Shown: one piece after another, positions 1 through 8,679 of the stretch | Layout: the number at the start of each line of letters is the position of its first letter | How positions within the stretch are numbered: the stretch's first letter is position 1 | Origin: CAZMGD01 sp964565705 | GTDB lineage: Bacteria; Actinomycetota; Acidimicrobiia; Acidimicrobiales; Ilumatobacteraceae | Direction: 5' to 3' | Assembly (NCBI GenBank): GCA_964565705.1 | Contig: CAZMGD010000004.1 | Span: 1-64,000 of the forward strand | Length of the DNA stretch: 64,000 bases | The notes under the pieces: generated by a model | The model's input: only the letters and a program-made list of their open reading frames with translations | Told to the model about the DNA's origin: nothing | The model's database searches: none | Made by a program: the position numbers and the translations under genes

Positions 1-338
1 GACGGCAACCGACCGCCGTGGTGCTCGACGACGGCCTGGGCGGCGAGGTGCAGGCTGCGCGCTCGGCGCGGGTAGCCGAGTCCGTGCCAGAGGCGCAGCA
101 CGTCGCCGAGCGGCGCCGCGGCGCACGAGGCCGGATCCGGGTACGTGGAGACGAACGCCTGCCACTTGGGCACGACCCGCGACACCTGCGTCTGCTGCAG
201 CATCACCTCGCTGACGAGCACCACCCACGGATCACGGCTGCGGCGCCACGGCAGGTCGCGCAGGCGGGACAAGCCCCACCCCAGCACGGCGTCGGCGTCG
301 AGCGCCGGGGGCGCGGCAGGCGCTACGACCGCCGGCAC
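1..338 (-). CDS. mutY: A/G-specific adenine glycosylase MutY, N-terminal part (runs off the left edge)
   Basis: Base-excision repair glycosylase that removes adenine mispaired with 8-oxoguanine. Translating the minus strand gives an uninterrupted frame with the LPWRRSRDPWVVLVSEVMLQ segment followed by QTQVSRVVPKW, the family's signature near the start of the catalytic domain, and then the RLWHGLGYPRRA stretch. The helix-hairpin-helix catalytic Asp and the Fe-S loop lie beyond the window. No ATG is available. GTG at 338 (overlapping the end of the methyltransferase gene) and GTG at 287 are the possible starts; 287 is closer to the usual N-terminus, 338 would give translational coupling. The gene follows maoC and the methyltransferase on the same strand. 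Confidence 0.85.
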   Translation of the reverse strand, partial: MPAVVAPAAPPALDADAVLGWGLSRLRDLPWRRSRDPWVVLVSEVMLQQTQVSRVVPKWQAFVSTYPDPASCAAAPLGDVLRLWHGLGYPRRARSLHLAAQAVVEHHGGRLP

Positions 339-1102
339 CGGTAGGCGACGGTGACGTAGGGCAGCTCGAACCGCTGCGCGAAGCCGTCGACGATCGAGCG
401 CACCCCGGACGCGATGCGCGCCTGCTCCTCGCGCGGGGCGACGGCGATGTAGCTCGACGACAGCACCCGCTCGACGAGCGTGTCGACGTCCAGCTCTTGC
501 CGGTAGGTCGTGTCGAACCGTTCCAGCGGGCCGAACCCGACCGCTCGTTCGGCGAAGATGTCCCGCCAGTCGAGCTCGATGTTGTACGGCACCCCCCACT
601 GCTCGCGGTGATCCCAGCCGATCAGGTCGGACAGCTGCGCAACCCAGGGCTCGCTGGTGTCGCGCTCGTTCCACGCGAAGCCGAGCCCGCCGCCGGGGCG
701 CAGCACACGCGAGATCTCCGCGGTGGCGCCCGCGACGTCGAACCAGTGGAACGCCTGGGCGGCGACCACCGCGTCGACCGACTCGGACGCGAACGGCAAC
801 GACTCGGCGGTGCCGTCGAGCACTTCGACGGTGGGCACGGCGCGGGACAGCTCGGCCCGCATCGCCGCCGACGGCTCCACGGCGACGACCCGCGCGCCGG
901 TCGGCAGCAGCAGGCGGGTGAACTTGCCGGTGCCGGCGGCGAGGTCGACGACGTCGCCGCCGGGCCCGATGCCGAGCCCGTCGACGAGCCACGCGACAGC
1001 GTCCGCCGGGTACGACGGCCGGGCGCGCTCGTACACCGCCATGTCGGTGGAGAACCCCGCCGCCGAGGTCGGCGGCACCCGCGGGTCGAGCTCGTTGCTC
1101 AA
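323..1102 (-). CDS. Class I SAM-dependent methyltransferase
   Basis: A 259-residue protein with the Methyltransf_11/UbiE-like fold. Motif I is DLAAGTGKF near residues 53-61, followed by the acidic strand end VVAVEP that binds the SAM ribose; the later VDAVVAAQAFHWFD and VLRPGGGLGFAWNE segments are motifs II and III. The substrate cannot be read from sequence. The ATG at 1102 lies 4 bp after the stop of the MaoC gene, so the two are probably cotranscribed, with mutY following. The HWFD motif is common in small-molecule methyltransferases related to trans-aconitate methyltransferase. Confidence 0.85.
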   Translation of the reverse strand: MSNELDPRVPPTSAAGFSTDMAVYERARPSYPADAVAWLVDGLGIGPGGDVVDLAAGTGKFTRLLLPTGARVVAVEPSAAMRAELSRAVPTVEVLDGTAESLPFASESVDAVVAAQAFHWFDVAGATAEISRVLRPGGGLGFAWNERDTSEPWVAQLSDLIGWDHREQWGVPYNIELDWRDIFAERAVGFGPLERFDTTYRQELDVDTLVERVLSSSYIAVAPREEQARIASGVRSIVDGFAQRFELPYVTVAYRCRRS

Positions 1103-1106
1103 CGGG

Positions 1107-1619
1107 TCACGACCAGGCGGTCGACTCGTCGTAGGGCCGCGAGCGCGACGGGGCGGACTCGCGCTTCCACACCATGACCTTGCGGCGGAAGTAGCAGACC
1201 TCCTTGCCGTCCTGGTTGAAGCCCTTGGTCTCGACGGTCACGACTCCGCGATCGTCGCGGGACTTCGACGGAACGACCTCCAGCACCCGGGTCTCGGCGT
1301 GGATGGTGTCGCCGTGGAACGTCGGGAACTTGTGCTGCAGCGTCTCGACCTCCAGGTTGGCGATCGCCGCACCGCTGACGTCGGGCACGCTCATGCCGAG
1401 CACCAGCGAGTACACGAGGTTGCCGACCACGACGTTGCGGCCCTGCACGCTCTCGGCGGCGAACCAGTCGTTGGTGTGCAACGGGTGGTGGTTCATCGTG
1501 ATCATGCAGAACAGGTGGTCGTCGTACTCGGTGATCGTCTTGCCCGGCCAGTGGCGGTACACGTCGCCGACCTCGAAGTCCTCCAGGCACCGTCCGAACG
1601 GTCGCTCGTAGATGGTCAT
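1107..1619 (-). CDS. MaoC-family hydratase, probable mesaconyl-CoA hydratase of the ethylmalonyl-CoA pathway
   Basis: A 170-residue hot-dog fold protein. The WPGKTITEYDDHLFCMITMN segment with the following HHPLH, then NVVVGNLVYSLVLGMSVPDV and FPTFHGDTIHAET, closely resemble, from memory, the short MaoC protein encoded beside crotonyl-CoA carboxylase/reductase and methylsuccinyl-CoA dehydrogenase in streptomycetes. The expected role is hydration of mesaconyl-C1-CoA to methylmalyl-CoA. The ATG at 1619 was chosen because a TAGGTT hexamer sits 7 nt upstream and because homologues start here. A methylsuccinyl-CoA dehydrogenase-like gene lies at 5517. The first enzymes of the pathway are not in the window, so the pathway role is inference; a generic enoyl-CoA hydratase is the alternative. 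Confidence 0.8.
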   Translation of the reverse strand: MTIYERPFGRCLEDFEVGDVYRHWPGKTITEYDDHLFCMITMNHHPLHTNDWFAAESVQGRNVVVGNLVYSLVLGMSVPDVSGAAIANLEVETLQHKFPTFHGDTIHAETRVLEVVPSKSRDDRGVVTVETKGFNQDGKEVCYFRRKVMVWKRESAPSRSRPYDESTAWS

Positions 1620-1626
1620 GGCGCCC

Positions 1627-1632
1627 AACCTA
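1627..1632 (-). promoter_or_regulatory. Likely leaderless -10 element (TAGGTT) of the maoC unit
   Basis: TAGGTT on the minus strand ends 7 nt before the ATG at 1619, the spacing that places the transcript start at the start codon. The same hexamer precedes purL. Confidence 0.45.
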
Positions 1633-1656
1633 CGGCGCCGGGCGCGGGCGACGCTG

Positions 1657-2439
1657 CTACTCGAGCCTGTCGCGCGCCGAGCGGGTGGCCTTGGTGTCCA
1701 GCATCGTGTCCTCGAGCTTGACGTCGTGGGCCAGCAGCCAGACCAGCACGCCAACCACCGATCCGACGAGCGGCCACACGATGAAGGCCCACAGCTGGCT
1801 CAGCGCGTCGCCGCCCGAGAAGACCGCTGCACCGATGCTGCGTGCGGGGTTCACCGACGTGTTGTCGACCGGGATGGTGGCCAGGTGGATCATCGCCAGC
1901 GTGAAGCCGGCGGCCATGCCGCCGAAGCCGAGCGGGTAGCCGACCGTCGTGGTGGAGAGCACCACGAACACGAGGATCGCGGTGAACACGATCTCGACGA
2001 CGATCACCGACCCGAGCCCGAAGGGGCTGCCGATCTTGTCACCCCACCCGTTGGCGGCGAACACACCGGTCTGGTCGAGCCCTGCGTCGCCGCCTTCGGT
2101 GACGACGAAGAGGATGAGCCCACCGGCGAGCGCGCCGAGCACCTGGCCGACCCAGTACCAGATCGCACCTTGGATCGAGAGCTTCCGGCTGAGCACGAAC
2201 GACAGCGTCACGGCCGGGTTGATGTGGCAGCCGGACACGTGGCCGATCGAGTAGGCCATCGCCAGCAGGGCGAGGCCGAACGCGAACGCGACGCCGAAGT
2301 TGCCGATGGTGTCGGCGGCGAGGATCGCGCTGCCCGGCCCGATGAGCATCAGCACACACGTGCCGACAGCTTCCGCACCGAACTTCCGCACGATGCCGGG
2401 CTCAGGGGCTTGGAGGAGTGGACTGGTTGGCATGCTCAC
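1657..2439 (-). CDS. aqpZ: Aquaporin / MIP-family channel (AqpZ-like)
   Basis: A 260-residue membrane channel with both pore-lining half-helix motifs: HINPAVT near residues 73-79 and SVNPARS near residue 197. Six hydrophobic segments are visible, and the length is slightly above the 230-250 usual for bacterial water channels because of an acidic C-terminal tail. SVNPARS with a short loop before it is typical of water-selective AqpZ rather than GlpF. GTG at 2439 and ATG at 2433 are both possible starts. The stop is 37 bp upstream of the MaoC start on the same strand. Confidence 0.9.
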   Translation of the reverse strand: MSMPTSPLLQAPEPGIVRKFGAEAVGTCVLMLIGPGSAILAADTIGNFGVAFAFGLALLAMAYSIGHVSGCHINPAVTLSFVLSRKLSIQGAIWYWVGQVLGALAGGLILFVVTEGGDAGLDQTGVFAANGWGDKIGSPFGLGSVIVVEIVFTAILVFVVLSTTTVGYPLGFGGMAAGFTLAMIHLATIPVDNTSVNPARSIGAAVFSGGDALSQLWAFIVWPLVGSVVGVLVWLLAHDVKLEDTMLDTKATRSARDRLE

Positions 2440-2506
2440 CCACTTCTGTCGTCAGTTCATGTGCCGGGCAGCAGCTCGGCACGCCAGAGCGTAGATCACC
2501 CGCGCG

Positions 2507-3739
2507 TCAGCCGTGGGGACCTTGCTCTGAACCAGACGACTTCGTCCGCGGTCGCGACGGCAACTGCTCGACGAAGTCGATCTTGCTGACGCGCGAGCTG
2601 TCGTCCTCGTCCAACATCGACGCCATCGACTGCAGCCGATCCCGCCGCTCGATCGACCACGGGCCGAAGCGCAAGCTGAGGTACATGACCCCGCCGAGCA
2701 CGATCGGGAACCACAGCTGGGCGACGCGGTACGACAAGACACCGACGGTGGCCGTCGCCCGATCCAGCCCGAAGCCGACGAGCGTCGGCACGTACACGCC
2801 CTCGACGAACCCGAGCCCACCCGGTGTCAGGGGGATGACGGCGACGATGTTGGCGAGGCCGAACGAGACGAGCAGGCCGTCGATCGCGATCGAACCGCCG
2901 AACGCCCGCAGGAACACCCACAGCGATGCCGCATCGAGCATCCAGTTCGCCATCGCCCAGCCGACGACGCGAGCCAGCAGCACCCGGTCGCGAAGCAGGT
3001 CCTCCATGCGCGCGCTGAGGTGGCGCACGGCCTGGCCGACGCGCTCGTCGTCCTGGCGGAACTTGCGCGCCACCCAGCGCACCATCCGCTCGACGCGGCC
3101 CTGTCCCTCCATCAGACCGAACACCAAGAACGCGACGACCACCATCACGATCACGGCGATGATGGCCGCGGTCGTGTACCCCGGGTTGACACCGCGGACC
3201 GGGATCGAGATCACCAGGCCGGCGAAGAAGATGAGGTTGAGCACGACGGCGGAGCACAACCCCGATGTGGCGAGCGCGAACCCGGCATCCGGGCCGGGCA
3301 CTCCCGAGAGGGTCAGGAGCCGGTAGCCGAGCGCCGAGCCCGCCGCGCTGCCGCCGGGCACGATGCTGCTGAGCGCCTTCGTGGACATCTGGATGCGGAA
3401 CACCCGCATGTTGGAGAGGTGCTTGCCGCCGTCGCCGAGCGCCGCCTTGGTCATCAACGAGTACGAGAACAGCGCGGCGAGCTGGAGGGCGAGGCCGACG
3501 ACGAGCAGCGGTGCGTACACGTCCTGCAGCTGGTCGATCGCGTTGCGCAGACCGGGGATGCTCAAGAAGATGAAGTAGACGACGAAGACGATCGCCAGAC
3601 CCTTGAAGACGCGCACCAAGGCCTTGCGACCGGCGTGGCGCTTCTTCGCCGGCGCCTCGACCTGCTCGCCGTCGATCGCGGGGACGTCGACGTCGCGGTG
3701 TTCGACCACGCCGTCGGCCCCGGCGTCAGCCACTGACAT
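2507..3739 (-). CDS. YbhN/UPF0104-type membrane protein (lysylphosphatidylglycerol synthase TM domain family)
   Basis: A 410-residue integral membrane protein with about eight hydrophobic segments and a charged C-terminal tail. The motif TPGGLGFVEG near residues 305-314 and the PGGSAAGSALGYRLL segment are hallmarks of the flippase-like domain (PF03706) found in MprF and stand-alone YbhN proteins. No aminoacyltransferase domain is attached, so a lipid transport or membrane homeostasis role is more likely than lysyl-PG synthesis. The start overlaps the end of the preceding serine hydrolase gene by 14 bp, indicating a two-gene operon. Confidence 0.85.
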   Translation of the reverse strand: MSVADAGADGVVEHRDVDVPAIDGEQVEAPAKKRHAGRKALVRVFKGLAIVFVVYFIFLSIPGLRNAIDQLQDVYAPLLVVGLALQLAALFSYSLMTKAALGDGGKHLSNMRVFRIQMSTKALSSIVPGGSAAGSALGYRLLTLSGVPGPDAGFALATSGLCSAVVLNLIFFAGLVISIPVRGVNPGYTTAAIIAVIVMVVVAFLVFGLMEGQGRVERMVRWVARKFRQDDERVGQAVRHLSARMEDLLRDRVLLARVVGWAMANWMLDAASLWVFLRAFGGSIAIDGLLVSFGLANIVAVIPLTPGGLGFVEGVYVPTLVGFGLDRATATVGVLSYRVAQLWFPIVLGGVMYLSLRFGPWSIERRDRLQSMASMLDEDDSSRVSKIDFVEQLPSRPRTKSSGSEQGPHG

Positions 3740-4784
3740 CCACCGTGCCGTCCACCCGGGGGAACGCGTCGAGGATCCGGCTCAGCTCGGCCACCACGTT
3801 CGGGCGCAGCGAGCGGTCGGTCCTGCCGAAGCGAGCGATCACGAGGTCGCGGTCCGGAGCGACGATGACGTACTGCCCCTCGAAGCCGTGGGCGGCGAAG
3901 ACCCCGGGGTGCGTGGGCCACAGCCACCAGTGGGCGCCGTAGGAGAATCCGTTGTCGGGATCGTCGGCGGTCCACGTCGTGCCGTGCTGCACCCAGCCCT
4001 CGGGCAGCAATCGCTGGCCCCGCCACACGCCGTCGCGGAGGTAGAGGTACCCGAACCGGGCGTAGTCGCGCGGTGTCGCGTACACGAACGACGACCCGAC
4101 GAACGTGCCCGTCGCGTCGAGGTCGTAGGTGGCCGAGCGCATCCCGATCGGCTCGAACAGGCGGGCCAGCAGCCGCCGCGACGCATCCGCCCGTGACTCA
4201 CCCTCGCCGCGGGCCGTGTCTGCCAGCAGGCGGGTGACGATGTTCGTCGTGCCGGACGAGTAGCTCCAGTGCGTGCCAGGCGGGTGGGCGAGCGGCCGTG
4301 CCGCGGCATACCCGCCGACGTCGTCCTTGCCCGCCACCCAGAGCATGTCGACCACGTGGGAGATCCCGATGTCGACGTACTCCTCGTTGAAGTCGAGGCC
4401 GTCGCGCATGTTGAGCAGGTGCTGCACGGTGATCGTCGCCCGCTCGTCGTGCGCCCACTCCGGCACGGCGGCGGGCGCGCCGACGTCGAGCATCCCGTCG
4501 CACACCAAGAAGCCGGTGAGCGCGTGGACCATGCTCTTCGCGACGCTCCACGACAACGACGGGCTGGCGGCGTCGCGATCGGGACCGTAGCCCTCGGCGA
4601 CGAGCGTCCCACGGTGCACGACGACGACCGCGTGCGTCTCGCCGTGCTCGGGTCGCTGGGCCAGCAAGGCACCCATCGCCGAGCGCAGCGCGGAGGTGTC
4701 GACGGCTGGTCCCGGGGCAGCCTCGGGCCACGCATCGTCGGGCCATGCATCGACCGCGGAGGGCGTCGCGCCGGGCGAGCTCAC
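3726..4784 (-). CDS. Serine hydrolase, class C beta-lactamase fold
   Basis: A 352-residue cytoplasmic protein (no signal peptide) of the Beta-lactamase family PF00144. The nucleophile motif SVAK is at residues 80-83, the second-box tyrosine is in HWSYSSGTTN near residue 175, and the third box is HGFEGQ near the C-terminus. This arrangement is shared by esterases, D-aminopeptidases and the 6-aminohexanoate-dimer hydrolase NylB; the substrate cannot be assigned. The GTG start at 4784 has TACGGT 7 nt upstream. The gene overlaps the YbhN-type gene downstream. Confidence 0.85.
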   Translation of the reverse strand: MSSPGATPSAVDAWPDDAWPEAAPGPAVDTSALRSAMGALLAQRPEHGETHAVVVVHRGTLVAEGYGPDRDAASPSLSWSVAKSMVHALTGFLVCDGMLDVGAPAAVPEWAHDERATITVQHLLNMRDGLDFNEEYVDIGISHVVDMLWVAGKDDVGGYAAARPLAHPPGTHWSYSSGTTNIVTRLLADTARGEGESRADASRRLLARLFEPIGMRSATYDLDATGTFVGSSFVYATPRDYARFGYLYLRDGVWRGQRLLPEGWVQHGTTWTADDPDNGFSYGAHWWLWPTHPGVFAAHGFEGQYVIVAPDRDLVIARFGRTDRSLRPNVVAELSRILDAFPRVDGTVDVSG

Positions 4785-4791
4785 CCCCGAG

Positions 4792-4797
4792 ACCGTA
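4792..4797 (-). promoter_or_regulatory. Likely leaderless -10 element (TACGGT) of the serine hydrolase gene
   Basis: TACGGT on the minus strand lies 7 nt before the GTG at 4784, matching the spacing seen at other unit-leading genes in the window. Confidence 0.4.
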
Positions 4798-4852
4798 ACC
4801 GCCGAGCCTTCAGCGCCGGCGCGATCGCGACATCACCGCAGCTACGTGGAGG

Positions 4853-5434
4853 TCACTGATCGCGGTCCAGCCACTTGTGCGGGGTCTCTGGAACCGGGGC
4901 GGAGGCGAGCGCGATCACCTCGTCCACCGTCAGCGCGCGCTGGGCGAGCATGCGGTGCGCAGGCCGCACGAAGCCGGCCTCCACCGCGGCGTCGAGCAGG
5001 GCGGTCAGGGGGGCGAAGAAGTCGTCGACGTCGAACAGGACGACGGGCTTGGCGATCAACCCGAGCTGGTTCCAGGTCAGCACCTCGAACACCTCCTCGA
5101 GCGTGCCGAGCCCGCCGGGCAGGGCCACGAACGCGTCGGCGAGGTCGGCCATCAGCGCCTTGCGCTCGTGCATGCTCTCGACCACGTGCAGCTCGGTGAG
5201 CGTTCCGTGGGCCACCTCGGCGCGCCGGAGGTTCTCGGGGATCACGCCGATCACCTCGCCGCCGGTCTCGAGCACCGTGTCGGCGAGCGCCCCCATCAAG
5301 CCGACGTTGCCGCCTCCGTACACCAGGCCGATGCCGCGGTTGGTCATCGCCACCCCGAGCTGGCGCGCCGCCTCGAGATACGTCGGCGACGCTCCCGCGT
5401 TGGAGCCGCAGTACACGCACAGGCGGAGAAACAC
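4853..5434 (-). CDS. LOG-family protein (TIGR00730, possible nucleoside 5'-monophosphate phosphoribohydrolase)
   Basis: A 193-residue Rossmann-fold protein. It begins with the family's VYCGSNAG phosphate-binding start, carries GGGNVGLMG at residues 40-48 and the defining PGGLGTLEE motif at 106-114. Family members hydrolyse cytokinin riboside 5'-monophosphates to free base and ribose 5-phosphate. In bacteria that do not make cytokinins the role is probably nucleotide salvage or housekeeping, so the substrate is left open. It is transcribed divergently from the acyl-CoA dehydrogenase gene at 5517. Confidence 0.85.
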   Translation of the reverse strand: MFLRLCVYCGSNAGASPTYLEAARQLGVAMTNRGIGLVYGGGNVGLMGALADTVLETGGEVIGVIPENLRRAEVAHGTLTELHVVESMHERKALMADLADAFVALPGGLGTLEEVFEVLTWNQLGLIAKPVVLFDVDDFFAPLTALLDAAVEAGFVRPAHRMLAQRALTVDEVIALASAPVPETPHKWLDRDQ

Positions 5435-5492
5435 GGCGGGCAGCCTTGCACATGGTGCTCGGGGTGCTCGGCAAGCGATTGAAGCGGCGACC

Positions 5493-5504
5493 TACCGATC
5501 GGTA
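5493..5504. promoter_or_regulatory. 12-bp perfect palindrome taccgatcggta, candidate operator
   Basis: The palindrome sits in the 82-bp divergent region between the LOG gene and the acyl-CoA dehydrogenase gene. Its last bases overlap the TAGCGT hexamer (5503-5508) that is the likely -10 element of the latter. A TetR-type repressor bound here would block that promoter. No regulator gene is adjacent, so this is inference. Confidence 0.35.
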
Positions 5505-5516
5505 GCGTCGGCGGCC

Positions 5517-7112
5517 ATGACCACCGGGGATGTCACCGTCGATCTCGCTGCGGCCGCTCAGGTCGTGGCGCTGGCCGAGGGTGTCGTCTCGACCGGTGTC
5601 GGCCACCTGGCATCGATCGGTGGGCCCGACGCAGCGCAGACGGTGGCCTACGACATCGCCCACGCCGCGTCGGAGGTCGCTGCTGCTCGGGTGCTGCTGG
5701 ACTACGGCGCGCTCGGTGACGTCGAGGGTCGCATCGCCTGCGGGTTCGTCGCCGACGTCGTGCACGACCTGATCGGGCGGATCGCCGGCCGCGAGCGGTT
5801 GTGGGGTCTGGAGACCGCGCCGCTGCGCGACGCCCACGGGTTCTTGGAGACCTACCGCGATCCGGCGTTCGTCACCTCGCTGGCCGAGACGCCGGGGCGG
5901 CGGCACCTGCCGGATGACTTCGAGCTCGTGCAGGACACGTTCCGGGCGTTCGCCGACAAGGTGATCGCACCCCGTGCCGAGCACGTGCACCGCCACAACG
6001 ACGACGTGCCGGAGGAGGTCATCGCCGGCCTCGCCGAGATCGGCGCCTTCGGCCTGTCGGTCCCCGCGGAGTACGGGGGCTACAGCGAGGGCGGCGAGGG
6101 CGAGTACCTCGGGATGGTCGTCGCCACCGAGGAGCTGTCGCGGGCGTCGCTGGGCATCGGCGGATCGCTGATCACCCGCCCCGAGATCCTCACCCGGGCA
6201 CTCGTCAAGGGCGGCACCGAGGCCCAGAAGCAGGAGTGGCTGCCCAAGCTCGCCTCGGCCGAGGTGCTGTCCGCGGTCGCCGTGACCGAACCCGACTACG
6301 GCAGCGATGTCGCCGGGGTGCGGGTGTCGGCCACCCCCGCGCCGGGCCCCGACGGTGAGGACGGCTACGTCATCAACGGCGTCAAGACGTGGTGCACGTT
6401 CGCCGCCCGTGCCGACGTGCTGATGCTGCTGGCCCGCACGCAGCCGGGCACGACGGATCACAAGGGTCTCAGCCTGTTCGTCGTGCCCAAGCCGCGCGGC
6501 GACGGCCACGGCTTCGCGTTCACCCAGTCCAGCGGCGGGAAGATGGAGGGTCGGGCGATCGACACGCTCGGCTACCGCGGGATGCACAGCTACGAGATCG
6601 CGCTCGACGGCTGGTGGGTGCCCGCGAGCAACCTGATCGGCGAGGACGCCGGCGTCGGCCGCGGCTTCTACTTCCAGATGGAGGGCTTCGAGAACGGCCG
6701 CCTCCAGACCGCCGCTCGCGCGGTCGGCGTGATGCAGGCCGCCTATGAGGCCGCGCTCGACTACGCCCAGAACCGCGTCGTGTTCGGCAAGCCCGTCGCC
6801 GACTACGAGCTGACCCAGGCCAAGCTCGGCCGGATGGTCGTGCTCATCCAGGCCGGCCGCCAGTTCGCCTACCACGTCGCCCGGCTGATGGCCGCCGGCG
6901 GCGGCATGACCGAGGCGTCGATGGTCAAGGCGTTCATCTGCCGCGCCGCCGAATGGGTGGCCCGCGAGGCGCTCCAGATCCACGGCGGCTACGGCTACGC
7001 CGAGGAGTACCCGGTCAGTCGCCTCTACGTCGACGCCCGCGTCCTGTCGATCTTCGAAGGCGCCGACGAGACGCTGTGCCTCAAGGTCATCGCCCGGCGT
7101 CTCGCTGGGTAG
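5517..7112 (+). CDS. mcd: Acyl-CoA dehydrogenase, probable (2S)-methylsuccinyl-CoA dehydrogenase
   Basis: A 531-residue flavoprotein about 150 residues longer than ordinary acyl-CoA dehydrogenases. The extra length is an N-terminal helical extension (residues 1-130), a known trait of methylsuccinyl-CoA dehydrogenase of the ethylmalonyl-CoA pathway. The dehydrogenase core follows, with FGLSVPAEYGG, AVTEPDYGSDVAGV and GGYGYAEEYPVSR; the C-terminal IFEGADE carries the likely catalytic base region. The segment EYLGMVVATEELSRASLGIG matches what I recall of the streptomycete enzyme. The ATG at 5517 has TAGCGT 8 nt upstream. The MaoC-type hydratase at 1107 would act on the next intermediate. A long-chain or isobutyryl-CoA dehydrogenase is the alternative. 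Confidence 0.8.
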   Translation: MTTGDVTVDLAAAAQVVALAEGVVSTGVGHLASIGGPDAAQTVAYDIAHAASEVAAARVLLDYGALGDVEGRIACGFVADVVHDLIGRIAGRERLWGLETAPLRDAHGFLETYRDPAFVTSLAETPGRRHLPDDFELVQDTFRAFADKVIAPRAEHVHRHNDDVPEEVIAGLAEIGAFGLSVPAEYGGYSEGGEGEYLGMVVATEELSRASLGIGGSLITRPEILTRALVKGGTEAQKQEWLPKLASAEVLSAVAVTEPDYGSDVAGVRVSATPAPGPDGEDGYVINGVKTWCTFAARADVLMLLARTQPGTTDHKGLSLFVVPKPRGDGHGFAFTQSSGGKMEGRAIDTLGYRGMHSYEIALDGWWVPASNLIGEDAGVGRGFYFQMEGFENGRLQTAARAVGVMQAAYEAALDYAQNRVVFGKPVADYELTQAKLGRMVVLIQAGRQFAYHVARLMAAGGGMTEASMVKAFICRAAEWVAREALQIHGGYGYAEEYPVSRLYVDARVLSIFEGADETLCLKVIARRLAG

Positions 7113-7170
7113 CGGCCTGACTCACGCGCCGGGTCTGGCACCGTTCTGCTGGTGGGCGGCGCCAGTCGCG

Positions 7171-7279
7171 CTCGTTCGTGCGGACGCGGGGGCGCCGCCC
7201 ACGGGCGGACGAGCGGCTCGCTTCGCTCGCGGCACTGGTCCGCGTTCGTTGCAGCGACTCACGCTGTCGTACGAACGAG
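7171..7279. repeat. Palindrome-rich intergenic mosaic repeat between convergent genes
   Basis: The 188 bp between the dehydrogenase stop and the MFS stop hold outer inverted arms ctcgttcgt (7171-7179) and acgaacgag (7271-7279). Inside are ggcgccgccc/gggcgg arms and a gcggctcgcttcgctcgcgg block. The block resembles the mosaic repeats at 29846, 41745 and 45726. Its place between convergent stops suggests a bidirectional terminator or a REP-like element. Confidence 0.5.
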
Positions 7280-7300
7280 TGCCCCCGGCGGCGATCGCCA

Positions 7301-8563
7301 CTACGGCGTCGCGCGGAGGTCCTTGGCTCGCACGCAGGCGTAGCCGATCAGCACCAGGCCCGTCGTGCCGTAGGCGACGATCGTCTGCCTCGTACCGATC
7401 GCGCTGGCCACGAAGCCGGCGACGAGGGCGCCGATCGGGGCCATCCCGAACGTGCACAGCTGTTGCAGCGACACGACCCGGCCGAGGCGCTCGGTCGGGG
7501 TGATCTCCTGGATCAGCACCATGTTGAGGTTGATGAAGAACCCGCCGGTGATGCCCCAGGCGAACAGCGTCACTGCGAGCGCGGCGTAGGTCGGGGCGAG
7601 GCCCTGGCAGATCTGGATGATCGCGGCCCCGACGGCCGCCGTCAGGAAGACCTTGCCCCTGCGGTGCAGGCGGAGCTTGCGCAGGATGAGGAACGACGTG
7701 GCGACCATGCCGATGCCCATGTAGGCGAACAGCGCCGCGGCATCGTCGGCCCCGCGGCCGAACACGTCGGCGACGAGCTTGGGCAGGAGCAGGTACGACG
7801 AACCGGTCATCACCGCGCCGCCGACGATCAGGACGAAGAACAGCCACCGCAACCGGGTGTCGGACCACACCGATGACATGCCCTCGCGCACCTCGCCGAC
7901 CAGCCGGCGACGGTTGATGGGGGGTTGCGGCGGCAGGGACGGATCGCGCGGCGGCACTCGCAACGGCCACGCGAACGCGAACCCGACGGCGAACAGCACC
8001 GCCTGCATCGCCAGCGCCCATGCGATCCCCCAGCGGGTGATCACCCCGCCGACGAGCACGGGGCCGACGATCGTCGCCAGGTTCGAACCGATCGTCAACG
8101 TCACGACAGCCCGCTGCAACCGCTCGCGCCCGACGAGGATCGGGGCCAGCGACATGCGCACCGGTTGGGCGAACGCGAACGCGCAGCCGAACGCGAACGC
8201 CGTCAGCGCCGCGTAGGCGACGTTCATCACCTCGGTGGCGACGAGGACGGCGGTGATCGCGGTGATCACCATCCCAGCCACCTGGCTGACGAGCAGTTGC
8301 TTGCGGCGGTCGCCGCGGTCAGCCATCGCGCCGGCGATGACCACGAACAGCACCACCGGCGCCCCGAGCGCGAACACGACGAGGCCCCCGGCCCAGGCCG
8401 CAGCGCCGAGCGTCTCGTCGACCAACCAGACGAACGTGAACCGGTCGGCGGCACCGATCAGCTGGTACGACACGGCGTTCAGCCACAGCAGCGTGAAGCC
8501 CGTGCCCCGGAACGACGCCGATTTGGCCGGGCGTCCCTCCACCGCTCCCTCTGCCACGGCCAT
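7301..8563 (-). CDS. MFS transporter (MFS_3 / EntS-like efflux family)
   Basis: A 420-residue protein with twelve predicted membrane segments. The GAMADRGDRRKQLLVSQ loop between helices 2 and 3 is the MFS signature; the pattern of a central polar loop near residue 215 and the MFS_3 layout recall enterobactin exporter EntS and multidrug exporters. The substrate is unknown. The ATG at 8563 was chosen because TAGTTT lies 9 nt upstream. The gene is convergent with the acyl-CoA dehydrogenase and shares no obvious operon. Confidence 0.85.
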   Translation of the reverse strand: MAVAEGAVEGRPAKSASFRGTGFTLLWLNAVSYQLIGAADRFTFVWLVDETLGAAAWAGGLVVFALGAPVVLFVVIAGAMADRGDRRKQLLVSQVAGMVITAITAVLVATEVMNVAYAALTAFAFGCAFAFAQPVRMSLAPILVGRERLQRAVVTLTIGSNLATIVGPVLVGGVITRWGIAWALAMQAVLFAVGFAFAWPLRVPPRDPSLPPQPPINRRRLVGEVREGMSSVWSDTRLRWLFFVLIVGGAVMTGSSYLLLPKLVADVFGRGADDAAALFAYMGIGMVATSFLILRKLRLHRRGKVFLTAAVGAAIIQICQGLAPTYAALAVTLFAWGITGGFFINLNMVLIQEITPTERLGRVVSLQQLCTFGMAPIGALVAGFVASAIGTRQTIVAYGTTGLVLIGYACVRAKDLRATP

Positions 8564-8572
8564 GCCCGCCCA

Positions 8573-8578
8573 AAACTA
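8573..8578 (-). promoter_or_regulatory. Likely leaderless -10 element (TAGTTT) of the MFS gene
   Basis: TAGTTT on the minus strand ends 9 nt before the ATG at 8563. The surrounding 30 bp are noticeably more AT-rich than the coding sequence, as expected of a promoter. Confidence 0.4.
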
Positions 8579-8679
8579 CTTGTATCGCACAACCAATGCC
8601 CGGTCGGCAGTTGGTGTCCTGACCTGAATGAAGTGTCCGCTCCGAAAGAACCGCTTGCCGACGACCTGGATCACAGCCC

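Noticed and set aside
497..1177. Long plus-strand open frames opposite the methyltransferase and MaoC genes
   Set aside because: High-GC third-position bias creates them; the translations are Arg/Ala/Gly-rich with no domain, while the minus strand gives clear families.
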